From a virus: a stretch of 27,777 bases of DNA. The stretch covers positions 1 to 27,777 of the IMG/VR virus record IMGVR_UViG_3300035698_002488. The stretch is one strand, 5' to 3'. Positions 8,026-15,595 of this stretch are shown in pieces; the stretch's first letter is position 1, and each line of letters begins with the position of its first letter. The position numbers and the translations under genes were made by a program. Below the pieces are notes generated by a model. That model was not told the DNA's origin, searched no databases, and saw only the letters and a list, made by a program, of their open reading frames with translations.

Positions 8026-9197
8026 GCTATATAAACGACACTTACAGTATACCGAAGTTCGGCGGAACAATTTATTATGTATCTGATGCTGGTTTAGATA
8101 CTAATAGCGGAGCAACTCCAGACGGCCCTTTGAAAACTATCGGTGCTGCCATTGGTAAACTTATAGCCGGTGATGCGATAAGCATTAAGGCAGGGACATA
8201 CACAGAGGTAGGGTTAGACCTTGATGTTAATTCCTGCGAGCTATGGTTTGAGATTGGTGTAATAATTGCACCGGCAACAGGGACAGCACTAACGATCAGC
8301 GGGAACTATTGTTTAACGAAAGGGATGCACCAGATAAACGCAGTGGCGGGCGAGATTGGGAAACTGGTCAGCGGGAATGGGTGTCATGTTGAGCATGGTA
8401 AGATTTTAGGCGGTGCCATTGGCCTCAAAATTACAGGCACCGGTGTTATGGTCAACAACTACGCTTCTGGGAGTCAGACTTCTATTGCATACGACATTCA
8501 GGGTATTCAATCACGATTGCAGTCATGTAAAACCGTAGGAATCGGGGCAAGTTATGGATACAAGATAAGTGGTGGTGTCGATACTGGAGTATTAAGTGAT
8601 TGCACATGTGTAGGACATGAAACATCGGGATATTATATAGATACTGGTTCATCGAACTGGACTATAGTTGATTGCTCAAGTGGCGGTGGTGATGGGAAGT
8701 GGAGGGACATAGACGATACCAATGTGTGGTCCGGATTCACCTTTCCAGAGACAAAATATAAGGAGATCACGCTTGATAATAGTCACCTGTACAACTTATT
8801 TCAGATAACCGGAGCAGTCGAAATCCTTGAAATATACGGACATGTCACGACTCAGTTAGCTGGAGCAAATACTAATTGTTATTGGCAGTTATTCAGTGCA
8901 ACGTCAAACGATAACATGACAAAAATCACTGATACCGACATGGGTGCTGCTGTAGTCGGTAGTGTGGTCATGAAGACGGAAAACCCTGGTAAGGCGGCGT
9001 TATTTTATGATGGTGCCGGTGTCGCCGTTGATAAGGGTGTTGATCCAAAGAAAAAGGCCGTTACTCTCAATGCACACAATGATGAAGATACTTTTATTAG
9101 ATGGATGTGTGCTGGTGATAATGATACAAGCGGGGTTATGCACTTTCATGTAGTATGGCGACCCCTTACAGATGATGGATTTCTGGAAGCAGTATGA
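8022..9197 (+). CDS. Right-handed beta-helix spike-like protein
   Basis: 391 aa from ATG 8022; I prefer this to TTG 8010 because it forms the ATGA overlap used throughout the block. The N-terminus has the DUF1565-like entry motif GTIYYVSDAGLDTNSG, then PLKTIGAAIGKL and AISIKAGTYTEV, which starts many parallel beta-helix proteins. Repeating short rungs (GTGVMVNNYASGSQT, IQSRLQSCKTVGIG) run to about residue 225. The last 150 residues or so (from about EITLDNSHLYNLFQITGAVE) look like a separate beta domain, as in trimeric spikes with a C-terminal cap. No catalytic triad is evident. It could be a decoration spike, a receptor-binding protein or a polysaccharide lyase. The same entry motif occurs in the tail gene at 19815. 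Confidence 0.65.
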   Translation: MSYINDTYSIPKFGGTIYYVSDAGLDTNSGATPDGPLKTIGAAIGKLIAGDAISIKAGTYTEVGLDLDVNSCELWFEIGVIIAPATGTALTISGNYCLTKGMHQINAVAGEIGKLVSGNGCHVEHGKILGGAIGLKITGTGVMVNNYASGSQTSIAYDIQGIQSRLQSCKTVGIGASYGYKISGGVDTGVLSDCTCVGHETSGYYIDTGSSNWTIVDCSSGGGDGKWRDIDDTNVWSGFTFPETKYKEITLDNSHLYNLFQITGAVEILEIYGHVTTQLAGANTNCYWQLFSATSNDNMTKITDTDMGAAVVGSVVMKTENPGKAALFYDGAGVAVDKGVDPKKKAVTLNAHNDEDTFIRWMCAGDNDTSGVMHFHVVWRPLTDDGFLEAV

Positions 9198-9937
9198 AGC
9201 GTTGTTTGTTTACTCTCATGTCTAATAACTTCTTCATCGCCTTCAAGGTTTATATGAAATCGTTCTTGGATAACAATCCGTGGTTCAGCGATGAGATGGT
9301 GGTACTTGCAGAGAACCTTCCGCCAAGCACTCAGCGGAGGATGCTTGAGATATACGACAGGATAACCTTTATCCCTCCGAAATACGGGGCTTATTCAGGA
9401 ACTAATTTTAATCAGACTATACCATCATTGAAATCAACGTATTATAAACTGGATGCGTTCTCTCTTCTTGAGTATGACAGAGTAATCCAATTAGACATGG
9501 ACATGATATGTCAGGGAGACATGAAGGAAGTATTCGACTGTGATGAGCCTATTGGAGCGTGTAGGACATATCGGAATAGTCATGATGCACTTGGTAAAGA
9601 TATAAACTCAGGTGTGTTTGTCCTGAATAAACCGGTATTGAATCTTGAAACATATGTAGAACTGATTAACAGAACTCAAAAGGGTCAGTCTATGCCCGAC
9701 CAGAAGATAATCAATCAGCAATTCAGGCACATAATGTTCCACCTTCCGAAGAAATACAACGTGGAAAAGAGGGCTTTACATTCTAGGACTTTCGATTTAC
9801 CTATTAAAGAGTGGATCAATATTCATTACGTGGGGAAAAAGCCCTGGCACGATCGAGATGATATACCTGAATCAGAGAAGCGATACGTTGAACTTGAAGA
9901 CATATGGTGGGAGTGGCACGATAAATATTATGGATAA
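9194..9937 (+). CDS. GT8-family glycosyltransferase
   Basis: 247 aa retaining transferase of the LgtC/glycogenin type, using UDP-hexose and a metal ion. The family marks are all present: RVIQLDMDMIC with the DxD motif at 101-103, INSGVFVLNK at 137-146, the PDQKIIN block at 168-174 and the C-terminal HYVGKKPW (211-218), which in GT8 enzymes binds the UDP phosphates. Length is near that of a minimal catalytic domain. I see no membrane anchor or signal peptide, so it would be cytoplasmic. Donor (Glc, Gal or other) and acceptor cannot be read from the motifs. It begins in an ATGA overlap with the spike gene, which fits a job in glycosylating virion proteins made at the same time. Confidence 0.9.
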   Translation: MKRCLFTLMSNNFFIAFKVYMKSFLDNNPWFSDEMVVLAENLPPSTQRRMLEIYDRITFIPPKYGAYSGTNFNQTIPSLKSTYYKLDAFSLLEYDRVIQLDMDMICQGDMKEVFDCDEPIGACRTYRNSHDALGKDINSGVFVLNKPVLNLETYVELINRTQKGQSMPDQKIINQQFRHIMFHLPKKYNVEKRALHSRTFDLPIKEWINIHYVGKKPWHDRDDIPESEKRYVELEDIWWEWHDKYYG

Positions 9938-10046
9938 AAGATGGAAAGCAAGAGTAGAAAATATGTCCGTGGGTGACGCATGGCACGAACTGTATCACGA
10001 TAAAAATAATTACATGGGAGTGTGGAGGTTGGATGATATAACATGA
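9930..10046 (+). CDS. Small unknown protein, 38 aa
   Basis: A 38-residue frame starting MDKRWKARVENMSVGDAWHE and ending MGVWRLDDIT. It overlaps the GT8 gene by 8 bases (ATG inside its last codons) and ends in an ATGA overlap with the next small gene. Overlap at both ends, as elsewhere in the block, is the main reason to believe it is translated. It is charged, rich in Trp (three) and has no membrane segment. No family recognised. It could be a small partner of the glycosyltransferase. Confidence 0.5.
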   Translation: MDKRWKARVENMSVGDAWHELYHDKNNYMGVWRLDDIT

Positions 10047-10210
10047 ATATAAAAATAATAGATATAGACAAACTGCACTACACAACAGCTAAATATCTTG
10101 AATCGCAATATGATTTAGAAGCATCATTTTGGTCATTCCCACCGAGCGAGGATGAGCACAAAGAATATCTTAGAAGTATATTATTAAAGGTTGGGTGTGA
10201 TATAGAATGA
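10043..10210 (+). CDS. Small unknown acidic protein, 55 aa
   Basis: Begins MNIKIIDIDKLHYTTAKYLE and continues with an acidic, aromatic middle (ASFWSFPPSEDEHKEYL) and the ending LLKVGCDIE. It fills the gap between the 38 aa gene and the methyltransferase gene exactly, with ATGA overlaps at both ends (10043-10046 and 10207-10210). That is strong positional evidence for a real gene. Predicted mixed alpha/beta and soluble. No family recognised. Confidence 0.6.
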   Translation: MNIKIIDIDKLHYTTAKYLESQYDLEASFWSFPPSEDEHKEYLRSILLKVGCDIE

Positions 10211-10731
10211 TATCAATTAGGAACGCAAGAAACGCCAAGAAGGGACTCCGCGACATGATAGGGTATATCGGCGAGACTTCAGAGATGACAGTCGTGGAAA
10301 TAGGTTCATACGTGGGAGACTCCACAAGGATATTCGCGGAGAACTTCGGAAAGGTTATTTGTATTGATCCGTGGGTAAACGGATACGATGACAGCGACGC
10401 GGCAAGTTATCAATACGATATGGAAATTATCGAGACACAATTCGATTTACTACTTGAGGAGTTCGACAACATAGCCAAGTTCAAGGGGCGTTCTCTTGAT
10501 ATAGTGCATGGGATAGCGGACGGTGTGATTGATGTAGTTTACATCGACGGTCTGCATACATACGAGGGCGTCAAGGCTGACATTCCTGCATGGCTTCCAA
10601 AGCTAAAGCAGGGTGGTTTCTTGTGTGGACATGATTATCAAAGTAAATTTCAAGGAGTGATTGACGCAGTGAACGAGTTCAAGACTCCTGACATGACATT
10701 TGGTGATACTTCATGGGTGATAAAGATATGA
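10207..10731 (+). CDS. SAM-dependent methyltransferase (Methyltransf_24 type)
   Basis: 174 aa class I methyltransferase. Motif I is VVEIGSYVGDST (29-40), followed by the acidic end of strand 2 in VICIDPWV (50-57). The characteristic VVYIDGLHTYEGVKADI with LKQGGFLCGHDY matches the Methyltransf_24 family, often found beside glycosyltransferases in surface-polysaccharide loci and likely acting on sugars. It lacks an N- or C-terminal extension, so it is a bare catalytic domain. In this block it could O-methylate a glycan; the substrate is not readable. ATGA overlaps couple it on both sides. Confidence 0.85.
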   Translation: MISIRNARNAKKGLRDMIGYIGETSEMTVVEIGSYVGDSTRIFAENFGKVICIDPWVNGYDDSDAASYQYDMEIIETQFDLLLEEFDNIAKFKGRSLDIVHGIADGVIDVVYIDGLHTYEGVKADIPAWLPKLKQGGFLCGHDYQSKFQGVIDAVNEFKTPDMTFGDTSWVIKI

Positions 10732-11765
10732 TGCGCATGGAGAGGATGGCGTTCGCATATAAACACAGCAACAGAGAGGCTCTGTATCATACTGTGCTAC
10801 GTGGGTACGACGGAACTATTCAGATGTATTGCAACCTGTGGAGCCGTGATTATACTACGATACTGCTTGAGGACCACGGAAGCGGATTTATAAAGACCGG
10901 CTATCCTGTAAAAAAGTCAGGCATATCACATAACTTTTATCCGTTCCAGCATGACGGGAAATACTATGGGATCGGGGGGGTTGATTCGTGGAAGTTGGAA
11001 AAGTTCTGGATTGAGGTTGAATCATTCGCAGAGTTTAAAGAAAAGTTCCTGATTAAGTTCAAGACTCCATACACTAAAAACGAGGCGCACTTTGAGAAGT
11101 TCCAAACGAAGATGCGTAAAAAGCCACACGTTGATCATGTTGACGGGCTGTACTTGCTGGAGTCAGACAACGGAGTGAACTGGAATGTCAAACAGCGTAT
11201 AATTACAGCCAAGCATCCAGGATTTCACTCTGCATTGGATTGGGGCAAGTCTTCAGAGTTCGATGGGCATATTAGCTGTGTATATAACAACGGACTATTC
11301 TATTTATATCTTAGAAACAATATACGCAAGAAGTACCGATTTATTCAATATGCTACCTCTACCGATTTACTGAACTGGTCAGAGTTTAAATCAATACATG
11401 TAGAGGGGCGGGATGATAATGTTGACAACTATTACTCTCCTGTAATCATGAAGCATCCAAAGGAGGATTTATTTATCGGTACAATTCCATACTACCATGA
11501 CCATTCGTGGGGATGTATTCAGTTGATAAAGTCCGAAGATGGTGTTAACTTTGAGAAGACAGGCGTGGCGTTCCAGGAATCTGTGTCTATGCTTCAGGGA
11601 GCCATGAAGAACCAAAAGCACTTTGTCAACGGTGTCATACCTCAAGAGACTCATGTAGATGTGTATGTCCATGAGAACTATCTCGGACTCGTAAGGAATA
11701 CGCCGGTTAATATCGTTAAATATAACGTATCATGGAAAGAGTTCAACAGGTGTTTCAAATGTTAA
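10728..11765 (+). CDS. Five-bladed beta-propeller protein, GH43/GH32-like
   Basis: 345 aa from ATG 10728, the start that gives the ATGA overlap (an in-frame ATG at 10713 is less likely). Blade-like repeats are visible: FYPFQHDGKYYGIGGVDSW, LYLLESDNGVNW, FDGHISCVYNNGLFYLYLR (178-196), YATSTDLLNWSEF (208-220), YYSPVIMKHPKEDLFIGTIP and IKSEDGVNF. The form 'sample strand, then D/S-DG-NW' is typical of GH32/43/62/130-like propellers that act on glycans. The three acids of a GH43 active site cannot be fixed by eye, so catalysis is uncertain. It may trim, bind or phosphorylyse the glycan made by the block, or be a sugar-binding protein. No signal peptide was seen. Confidence 0.6.
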   Translation: MMRMERMAFAYKHSNREALYHTVLRGYDGTIQMYCNLWSRDYTTILLEDHGSGFIKTGYPVKKSGISHNFYPFQHDGKYYGIGGVDSWKLEKFWIEVESFAEFKEKFLIKFKTPYTKNEAHFEKFQTKMRKKPHVDHVDGLYLLESDNGVNWNVKQRIITAKHPGFHSALDWGKSSEFDGHISCVYNNGLFYLYLRNNIRKKYRFIQYATSTDLLNWSEFKSIHVEGRDDNVDNYYSPVIMKHPKEDLFIGTIPYYHDHSWGCIQLIKSEDGVNFEKTGVAFQESVSMLQGAMKNQKHFVNGVIPQETHVDVYVHENYLGLVRNTPVNIVKYNVSWKEFNRCFKC

Positions 11766-13195
11766 TTATATTTGAGATGGCAAACAATCACAACGGAAGT
11801 ATCGACAGGGCCAAGCGTATCATTGATGGCGTTGCAAAGATAGCGTTCGACCATTCGATTGATGCTATGATTAAGTTCCAATATCGCAGCTATGACTTTA
11901 TTCATTCGGGGTTCACGAACAGCGAATACAAGCACGTTCGACGGTTCGTAGAGACACGGATATCATACAAGGGATATGAAGAACTTGAAGAGTACGCACT
12001 ATCAAAAGACATAGGCGTCCTGGTTACTCCATTCGATGAGTCGGCAGTGGACAGGATTACAGGTGATATCATAAAGATAGCATCCTGTAGTGTTCAAGAT
12101 TGGCCACTCCTTGAGAAGATAGCGGACACCGGCAAGGCTGTAATCATATCAACCGGAGGAGCAACCGAGAAGGACATCGACAACGTGGTATCGTACTTCA
12201 GGCACAAGGGGAACAATATTAGCCTGATGCACTGCGTATCTGAGTATCCTACAAGGGACAATTTCAATCTAAACTACATAGAGACTTTAAGGAATAGGTA
12301 CGGCGTGACTGTGGGTTATTCGGGCCATGAGAATCCATACCAGACAGATGTATGTAAGATAGCTGTCGCAAATGGCGCAGAGATCATGGAACGTCATATC
12401 GGGATTGACGAGTTGAATGCATACTCGATGGATATGCAGAGAGCCGAAGTGTGGGTTATGGCAATAAGGGAATCTATGGAATTATGTGGGAGCTATGAGA
12501 AAACAGTATCAGAAGACGAGAAAGAGAATATCAAATCACTACAGCGTGGAGCGTACGCATCAGAACCTATGTCAATCGGTGATAGTATCAATAGTGATAA
12601 CGTATATTACGCCTTTCCATGTACAGGCATTGACTCAGGTAGTGTTGGCAAATACAGGAATACCATGACTGCCACGAAGGACTATACCGAAGGGCAAGCA
12701 ATCAAAGAGACTAATAATATTGACACTCACATAGCCACTCTCAGGGGATACGTTCACAAGGCCAGAGGGCTTATTATGGAGGCCGGTATCAAGTTGGGTG
12801 ATGTGTACACCGTTGAACTATCGCACCATTACGGACTTGGTAACTTTGACTCATGGGGTGCGGTGATTATCAATCTAATCAATAGAGAGTATTGCAAGAA
12901 GTTGATTATTATGTTTCCAGGTCAATCACATCCTGAACACTATCACGCCAAGAAGGAAGAGACATTTCATGTGCTAAGTGGATCGATGAGAGTAGAGGGT
13001 GCTTTCGATTGTGAGGTAAACGCCGGTGATCTTCTGTTGGTAGAGCGACACAGGCCACACTCCTTCCACACAATAGACGGCTGTATCTTTGAAGAGATAT
13101 CAACAACGCATATTCGTGGTGATTCCTTTTATTCAGATGACAGAATCTATCTGTCAGACCCTATGGAACGCAAGACCATAATCGAGAAGCTATGA
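11759..13195 (+). CDS. Nonulosonic acid synthase (NeuB) with SAF domain, fused to a C-terminal cupin
   Basis: 478 aa from ATG 11759, overlapping the previous gene by 7 bases. Residues about 1-245 form the NeuB TIM barrel, which condenses phosphoenolpyruvate with an N-acyl hexosamine: FEMANNHNGSIDRAKRII, MIKFQYRSYDF, IIKIASC, VIISTGGATEKDI, GYSGHE (H190) and IMERHIGID (H213). The two histidines match the metal ligands of Neisseria NeuB. Residues about 260-325 form the SAF (antifreeze-like) domain. Residues about 385-460 form a cupin, HPEHYHAKKEETFHVLSG then AGDLLLVERHRPHSFHTIDG, with the HxH and later His ligands. It resembles the cupin fold of D-lyxose isomerase-like proteins. The fusion suggests that substrate isomerisation or modification is tied to synthesis. 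Product identity (sialic, legionaminic, pseudaminic) is open. Confidence 0.88.
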   Translation: MLIIFEMANNHNGSIDRAKRIIDGVAKIAFDHSIDAMIKFQYRSYDFIHSGFTNSEYKHVRRFVETRISYKGYEELEEYALSKDIGVLVTPFDESAVDRITGDIIKIASCSVQDWPLLEKIADTGKAVIISTGGATEKDIDNVVSYFRHKGNNISLMHCVSEYPTRDNFNLNYIETLRNRYGVTVGYSGHENPYQTDVCKIAVANGAEIMERHIGIDELNAYSMDMQRAEVWVMAIRESMELCGSYEKTVSEDEKENIKSLQRGAYASEPMSIGDSINSDNVYYAFPCTGIDSGSVGKYRNTMTATKDYTEGQAIKETNNIDTHIATLRGYVHKARGLIMEAGIKLGDVYTVELSHHYGLGNFDSWGAVIINLINREYCKKLIIMFPGQSHPEHYHAKKEETFHVLSGSMRVEGAFDCEVNAGDLLLVERHRPHSFHTIDGCIFEEISTTHIRGDSFYSDDRIYLSDPMERKTIIEKL

Positions 13196-13824
13196 ATATA
13201 ATTGAACGAGAGCAGACCAAGTATAATCTATTACACAAGAAACCGAAGTACGGCGGGCGCACTGGACGCACCAAGATGTTCAGGAAGGCTGACGACAAAT
13301 TCCATAAGGTTGTCAAAATTGCACTATCAGAGAGCGATACACTTCTTGATATAGGATGTGGGAAGGGTGCGTTTATTGACCTGTTCCACTCGATGTATCC
13401 AAAGATAAAGATTAAAGGCTGTGACATAGCGGAAGAAGTCAAGAGGACAAGGAAGGATTTAGACATCGATATATGTAGTGCGCACGACCTTCCATACGAT
13501 GACAACACTTTTGATATAGTGTGCCACATGGACGGCATGGAGCACATACCATCAGAGATTGAGGACCAGGTACTCAGGGAAGGCGTGAGGGTATCCAAGG
13601 AGTGGATATATCACACCACGGCAATACACGAAGTCAAACACCACGACGATGAATATGAAGCTCTTGGATTGGGTGCGGTACATATAAACATGAAGACCGT
13701 CAAGGAGTGGAAGCGCAAGTTTATTGAATTGAGTGAGGCAGAGGACTTGGACTTTGTATCATTCCTGGGTGACGAATACTGGATACATGCGCTATTAAGG
13801 AAGAGGCCAAATGGATTATCTTGA
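13192..13824 (+). CDS. SAM-dependent methyltransferase (Methyltransf_11 type)
   Basis: 210 aa class I methyltransferase. Motif I LLDIGCGKGAF (51-61) is complete, the acidic residue of strand 2 is in KGCDIAEEV (D78), and the strand 4 block is FDIVCHMDGMEHIP (107-120). The basic N-terminal 45 residues (KPKYGGRTGRTKMFRK) may bind an acidic partner such as a nucleotide sugar or lipid phosphate. ATGA overlap with the NeuB-cupin gene and a 14-base overlap with the next gene place it firmly in the block. It differs from the methyltransferase at 10207, so two separate methylations are likely. Sugar O-methylation is inferred from context only. Confidence 0.82.
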   Translation: MNIIEREQTKYNLLHKKPKYGGRTGRTKMFRKADDKFHKVVKIALSESDTLLDIGCGKGAFIDLFHSMYPKIKIKGCDIAEEVKRTRKDLDIDICSAHDLPYDDNTFDIVCHMDGMEHIPSEIEDQVLREGVRVSKEWIYHTTAIHEVKHHDDEYEALGLGAVHINMKTVKEWKRKFIELSEAEDLDFVSFLGDEYWIHALLRKRPNGLS

Positions 13825-14500
13825 TTTCATAAAGGGCAAGCGGGTTATCTTTGTCGGTGCGTGTCCTAACATTAAGGGACTCGGTAAAGGTCCAGAAATA
13901 GATGATTATGATGTTGTCATAAAGACGAACGGCTCTATACTGCTACAGGATGACGAATACCACGCAGACTATGGGCGACGGTGTGACGTGCTTTACACCA
14001 ACAATCAATTCCAGAGAGAGACAAGGCCTCTGCCTGTTGAAGCATGGAAGGCTAGAGGGTTAAAGCATCTGTGCATGAAGACAGTCAGCGAAGATGATAA
14101 GCGTAAGTATGACAGACATGTAGACGTGAGGACGTTCCGAAGGCTGATACACAACGTCAATATGACCATAGGCACTCCGTACATGGGGGTATATATCTAT
14201 TCTGACATACTGAGGTTTGAACCTGCGGAGTTCTTTATTACAGGTGTTGACTTCTTCGCATCTAAAAAGCAAGTCTTTGAGCATGACAACTATGGTGAGT
14301 ATATAAAAGGATACCTGCCTGACAACATACGACACCAGGGGAACAAGATAAACAAGGGCAAGACGAAAGACGGGCATCACTTCATGGATAACGCTAGGTT
14401 CATATATGGGCTATTCAATACGCATAAGAACTTTAAAACAGACCCGTTTATATATGAGCTACTTGATGACATCGTAAAGGGCAAGGTTCACCAATCATGA
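13811..14500 (+). CDS. GT29-like putative sialyltransferase
   Basis: 229 aa. The N-terminal stretch has the layout of the GT29 sialylmotif L: GKRVIFVGACPNIKGLGKG (9-27), then EIDDYDVVIKTNGS (29-42) and YHADYGRRCDVLYTN (50-64). Animal sialyltransferases read VGNSGNL..G..G..ID..D.V.R.N at the same places. A second block, TIGTPYMGVYIYSDI (119-133) followed by AEFFITGVDFF (139-149), resembles motif S, and a late HH pair (189-190) could supply the catalytic histidine. No membrane anchor, unlike the eukaryotic enzymes. With two NeuB and one NeuA homologue in the same operon, transfer of a CMP-activated nonulosonic acid is the natural reading. It could instead belong to a related uncharacterised Rossmann family, so the call is moderate. 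Confidence 0.6.
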   Translation: MDYLDFIKGKRVIFVGACPNIKGLGKGPEIDDYDVVIKTNGSILLQDDEYHADYGRRCDVLYTNNQFQRETRPLPVEAWKARGLKHLCMKTVSEDDKRKYDRHVDVRTFRRLIHNVNMTIGTPYMGVYIYSDILRFEPAEFFITGVDFFASKKQVFEHDNYGEYIKGYLPDNIRHQGNKINKGKTKDGHHFMDNARFIYGLFNTHKNFKTDPFIYELLDDIVKGKVHQS

Positions 14501-15309
14501 TTGAACTGATCGGCGAGATAGGAATAAACCATAACGGCCATATCAGCACGGCTAAGAAGCTGATTGATATTGCATCTGTTGCCGGACTAGATTACGTCAA
14601 ATTTCAAAAGAGATCACCAGATATATGCGTACCTGAATCACAGAAGTTCAAGCAGAAGTCCACGCCGTGGGGCGAGATGTCCTATATAGAGTACAAGCAC
14701 AGGATTGAGTTCAACAACGGAGAGTATACAGAGATAGACATATACTGCAAGAGGCGCGGGATAAAGTGGTTTGCTAGTGTGTGGGATATGCCGTCTGCGG
14801 AGTTCATGACTCTTTATACGGACACCGTCAAGATACCATCTGCCAAGATAACAGATATCGAGCTGCTAAAGTTCTGTCGTGATCACTTTGAGATTCGTCA
14901 CATGTCGACAGGTATGAGCGACCAGGCAGACATTGACAAAGCTATTGAGATATTAGAACCTCAATACATCTATCATACCAATTCAACGTATCCATCCCCT
15001 ATAAACGAATTGAACCTCAATTATATCAGCTATCTCAGGGAGCACAATCCTGGAATAGCGATAGGATACAGCGGGCATGAGTTCGGGCTTACAACTACGT
15101 TTGCAGCAGCGGCGATGGGCGTTGATGCAATTGAGCGACATATCACGCTATCACATGATATGTGGGGTAGTGACCAGGCATCGAGTGTTGATCCTGTTGG
15201 GGTGTTCAAGCTGGCGCGTGGCGTGAGGGATATCGAGGCGGCCATGGGTTCCATGGAAGAACGCGCAATCTATGAATCAGAGAGGGCAAAGCTTGAGGCT
15301 CTACGATAA
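14497..15309 (+). CDS. Second NeuB-family synthase, barrel only (no SAF domain)
   Basis: 270 aa. The N-terminus is a near-consensus NeuB: LIGEIGINHNGHISTAKKLI (4-23), DYVKFQKRSPD, FASVWD, VKIPSAKITD, HMSTGMS, HTNSTYPSP, IAIGYSGHEFG (H194) and AIERHITLS (H215), then WGSDQASSVDP. All metal and phosphoenolpyruvate contacts I can place are present. The protein stops just after the barrel, whereas NeuB enzymes usually run to about 340-350 aa with a C-terminal SAF domain that reaches into the partner's active site. It may therefore be a trimmed form that pairs with the SAF domain of the NeuB-cupin protein, or use a different aldehyde acceptor. ATGA overlap joins it to the GT29-like gene. Confidence 0.88.
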   Translation: MIELIGEIGINHNGHISTAKKLIDIASVAGLDYVKFQKRSPDICVPESQKFKQKSTPWGEMSYIEYKHRIEFNNGEYTEIDIYCKRRGIKWFASVWDMPSAEFMTLYTDTVKIPSAKITDIELLKFCRDHFEIRHMSTGMSDQADIDKAIEILEPQYIYHTNSTYPSPINELNLNYISYLREHNPGIAIGYSGHEFGLTTTFAAAAMGVDAIERHITLSHDMWGSDQASSVDPVGVFKLARGVRDIEAAMGSMEERAIYESERAKLEALR

Positions 15310-15595
15310 ATTAGTAGTTGATATCGACGACACGATATTATTTACGACTCTGACAGATGGCGTCTACGCTGTTGACTCTGTCAATACCGAACTGATAAAG
15401 AACATAAACTATCAGTATGTGAACGGTGCGACAGTAATTATCCACACCGCACGGCACTGGGATAAATATAAATTAACACAAGAACAACTTGACAGATGTG
15501 GAGTACTATATAATAGTTTAGTTATGGGGAAACCTACAGCAGATTTATACATTGATGACAAGGGAGTGACGCCGGATGAGTTTTTGGAAAGATGA
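15272..15595 (+). CDS. Small HAD phosphatase, capsule-type (BcbF/EcbF-like)
   Basis: 107 aa minimal HAD domain. Motif I is VVDIDDTI with DxDxT at 17-21, motif II is VIIHTAR (55-61), the lysine lies in VMGKPTADLY, and the IDDKG acids follow. This arrangement matches the small phosphatases of capsule loci (BcbF/EcbF group) that remove phosphate from a sugar intermediate. Beside NeuB genes it could act on a 9-phosphate nonulosonate, as the separate phosphatase does in the animal pathway. That role is inference. The start is uncertain: ATG 15272 overlaps the NeuB gene by 38 bases, while TTG 15293 has a better AGAGG site. It overlaps the gpFII-like gene, showing that the cargo is read through into the tail-joining genes. 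Confidence 0.72.
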   Translation: MNQRGQSLRLYDKLVVDIDDTILFTTLTDGVYAVDSVNTELIKNINYQYVNGATVIIHTARHWDKYKLTQEQLDRCGVLYNSLVMGKPTADLYIDDKGVTPDEFLER

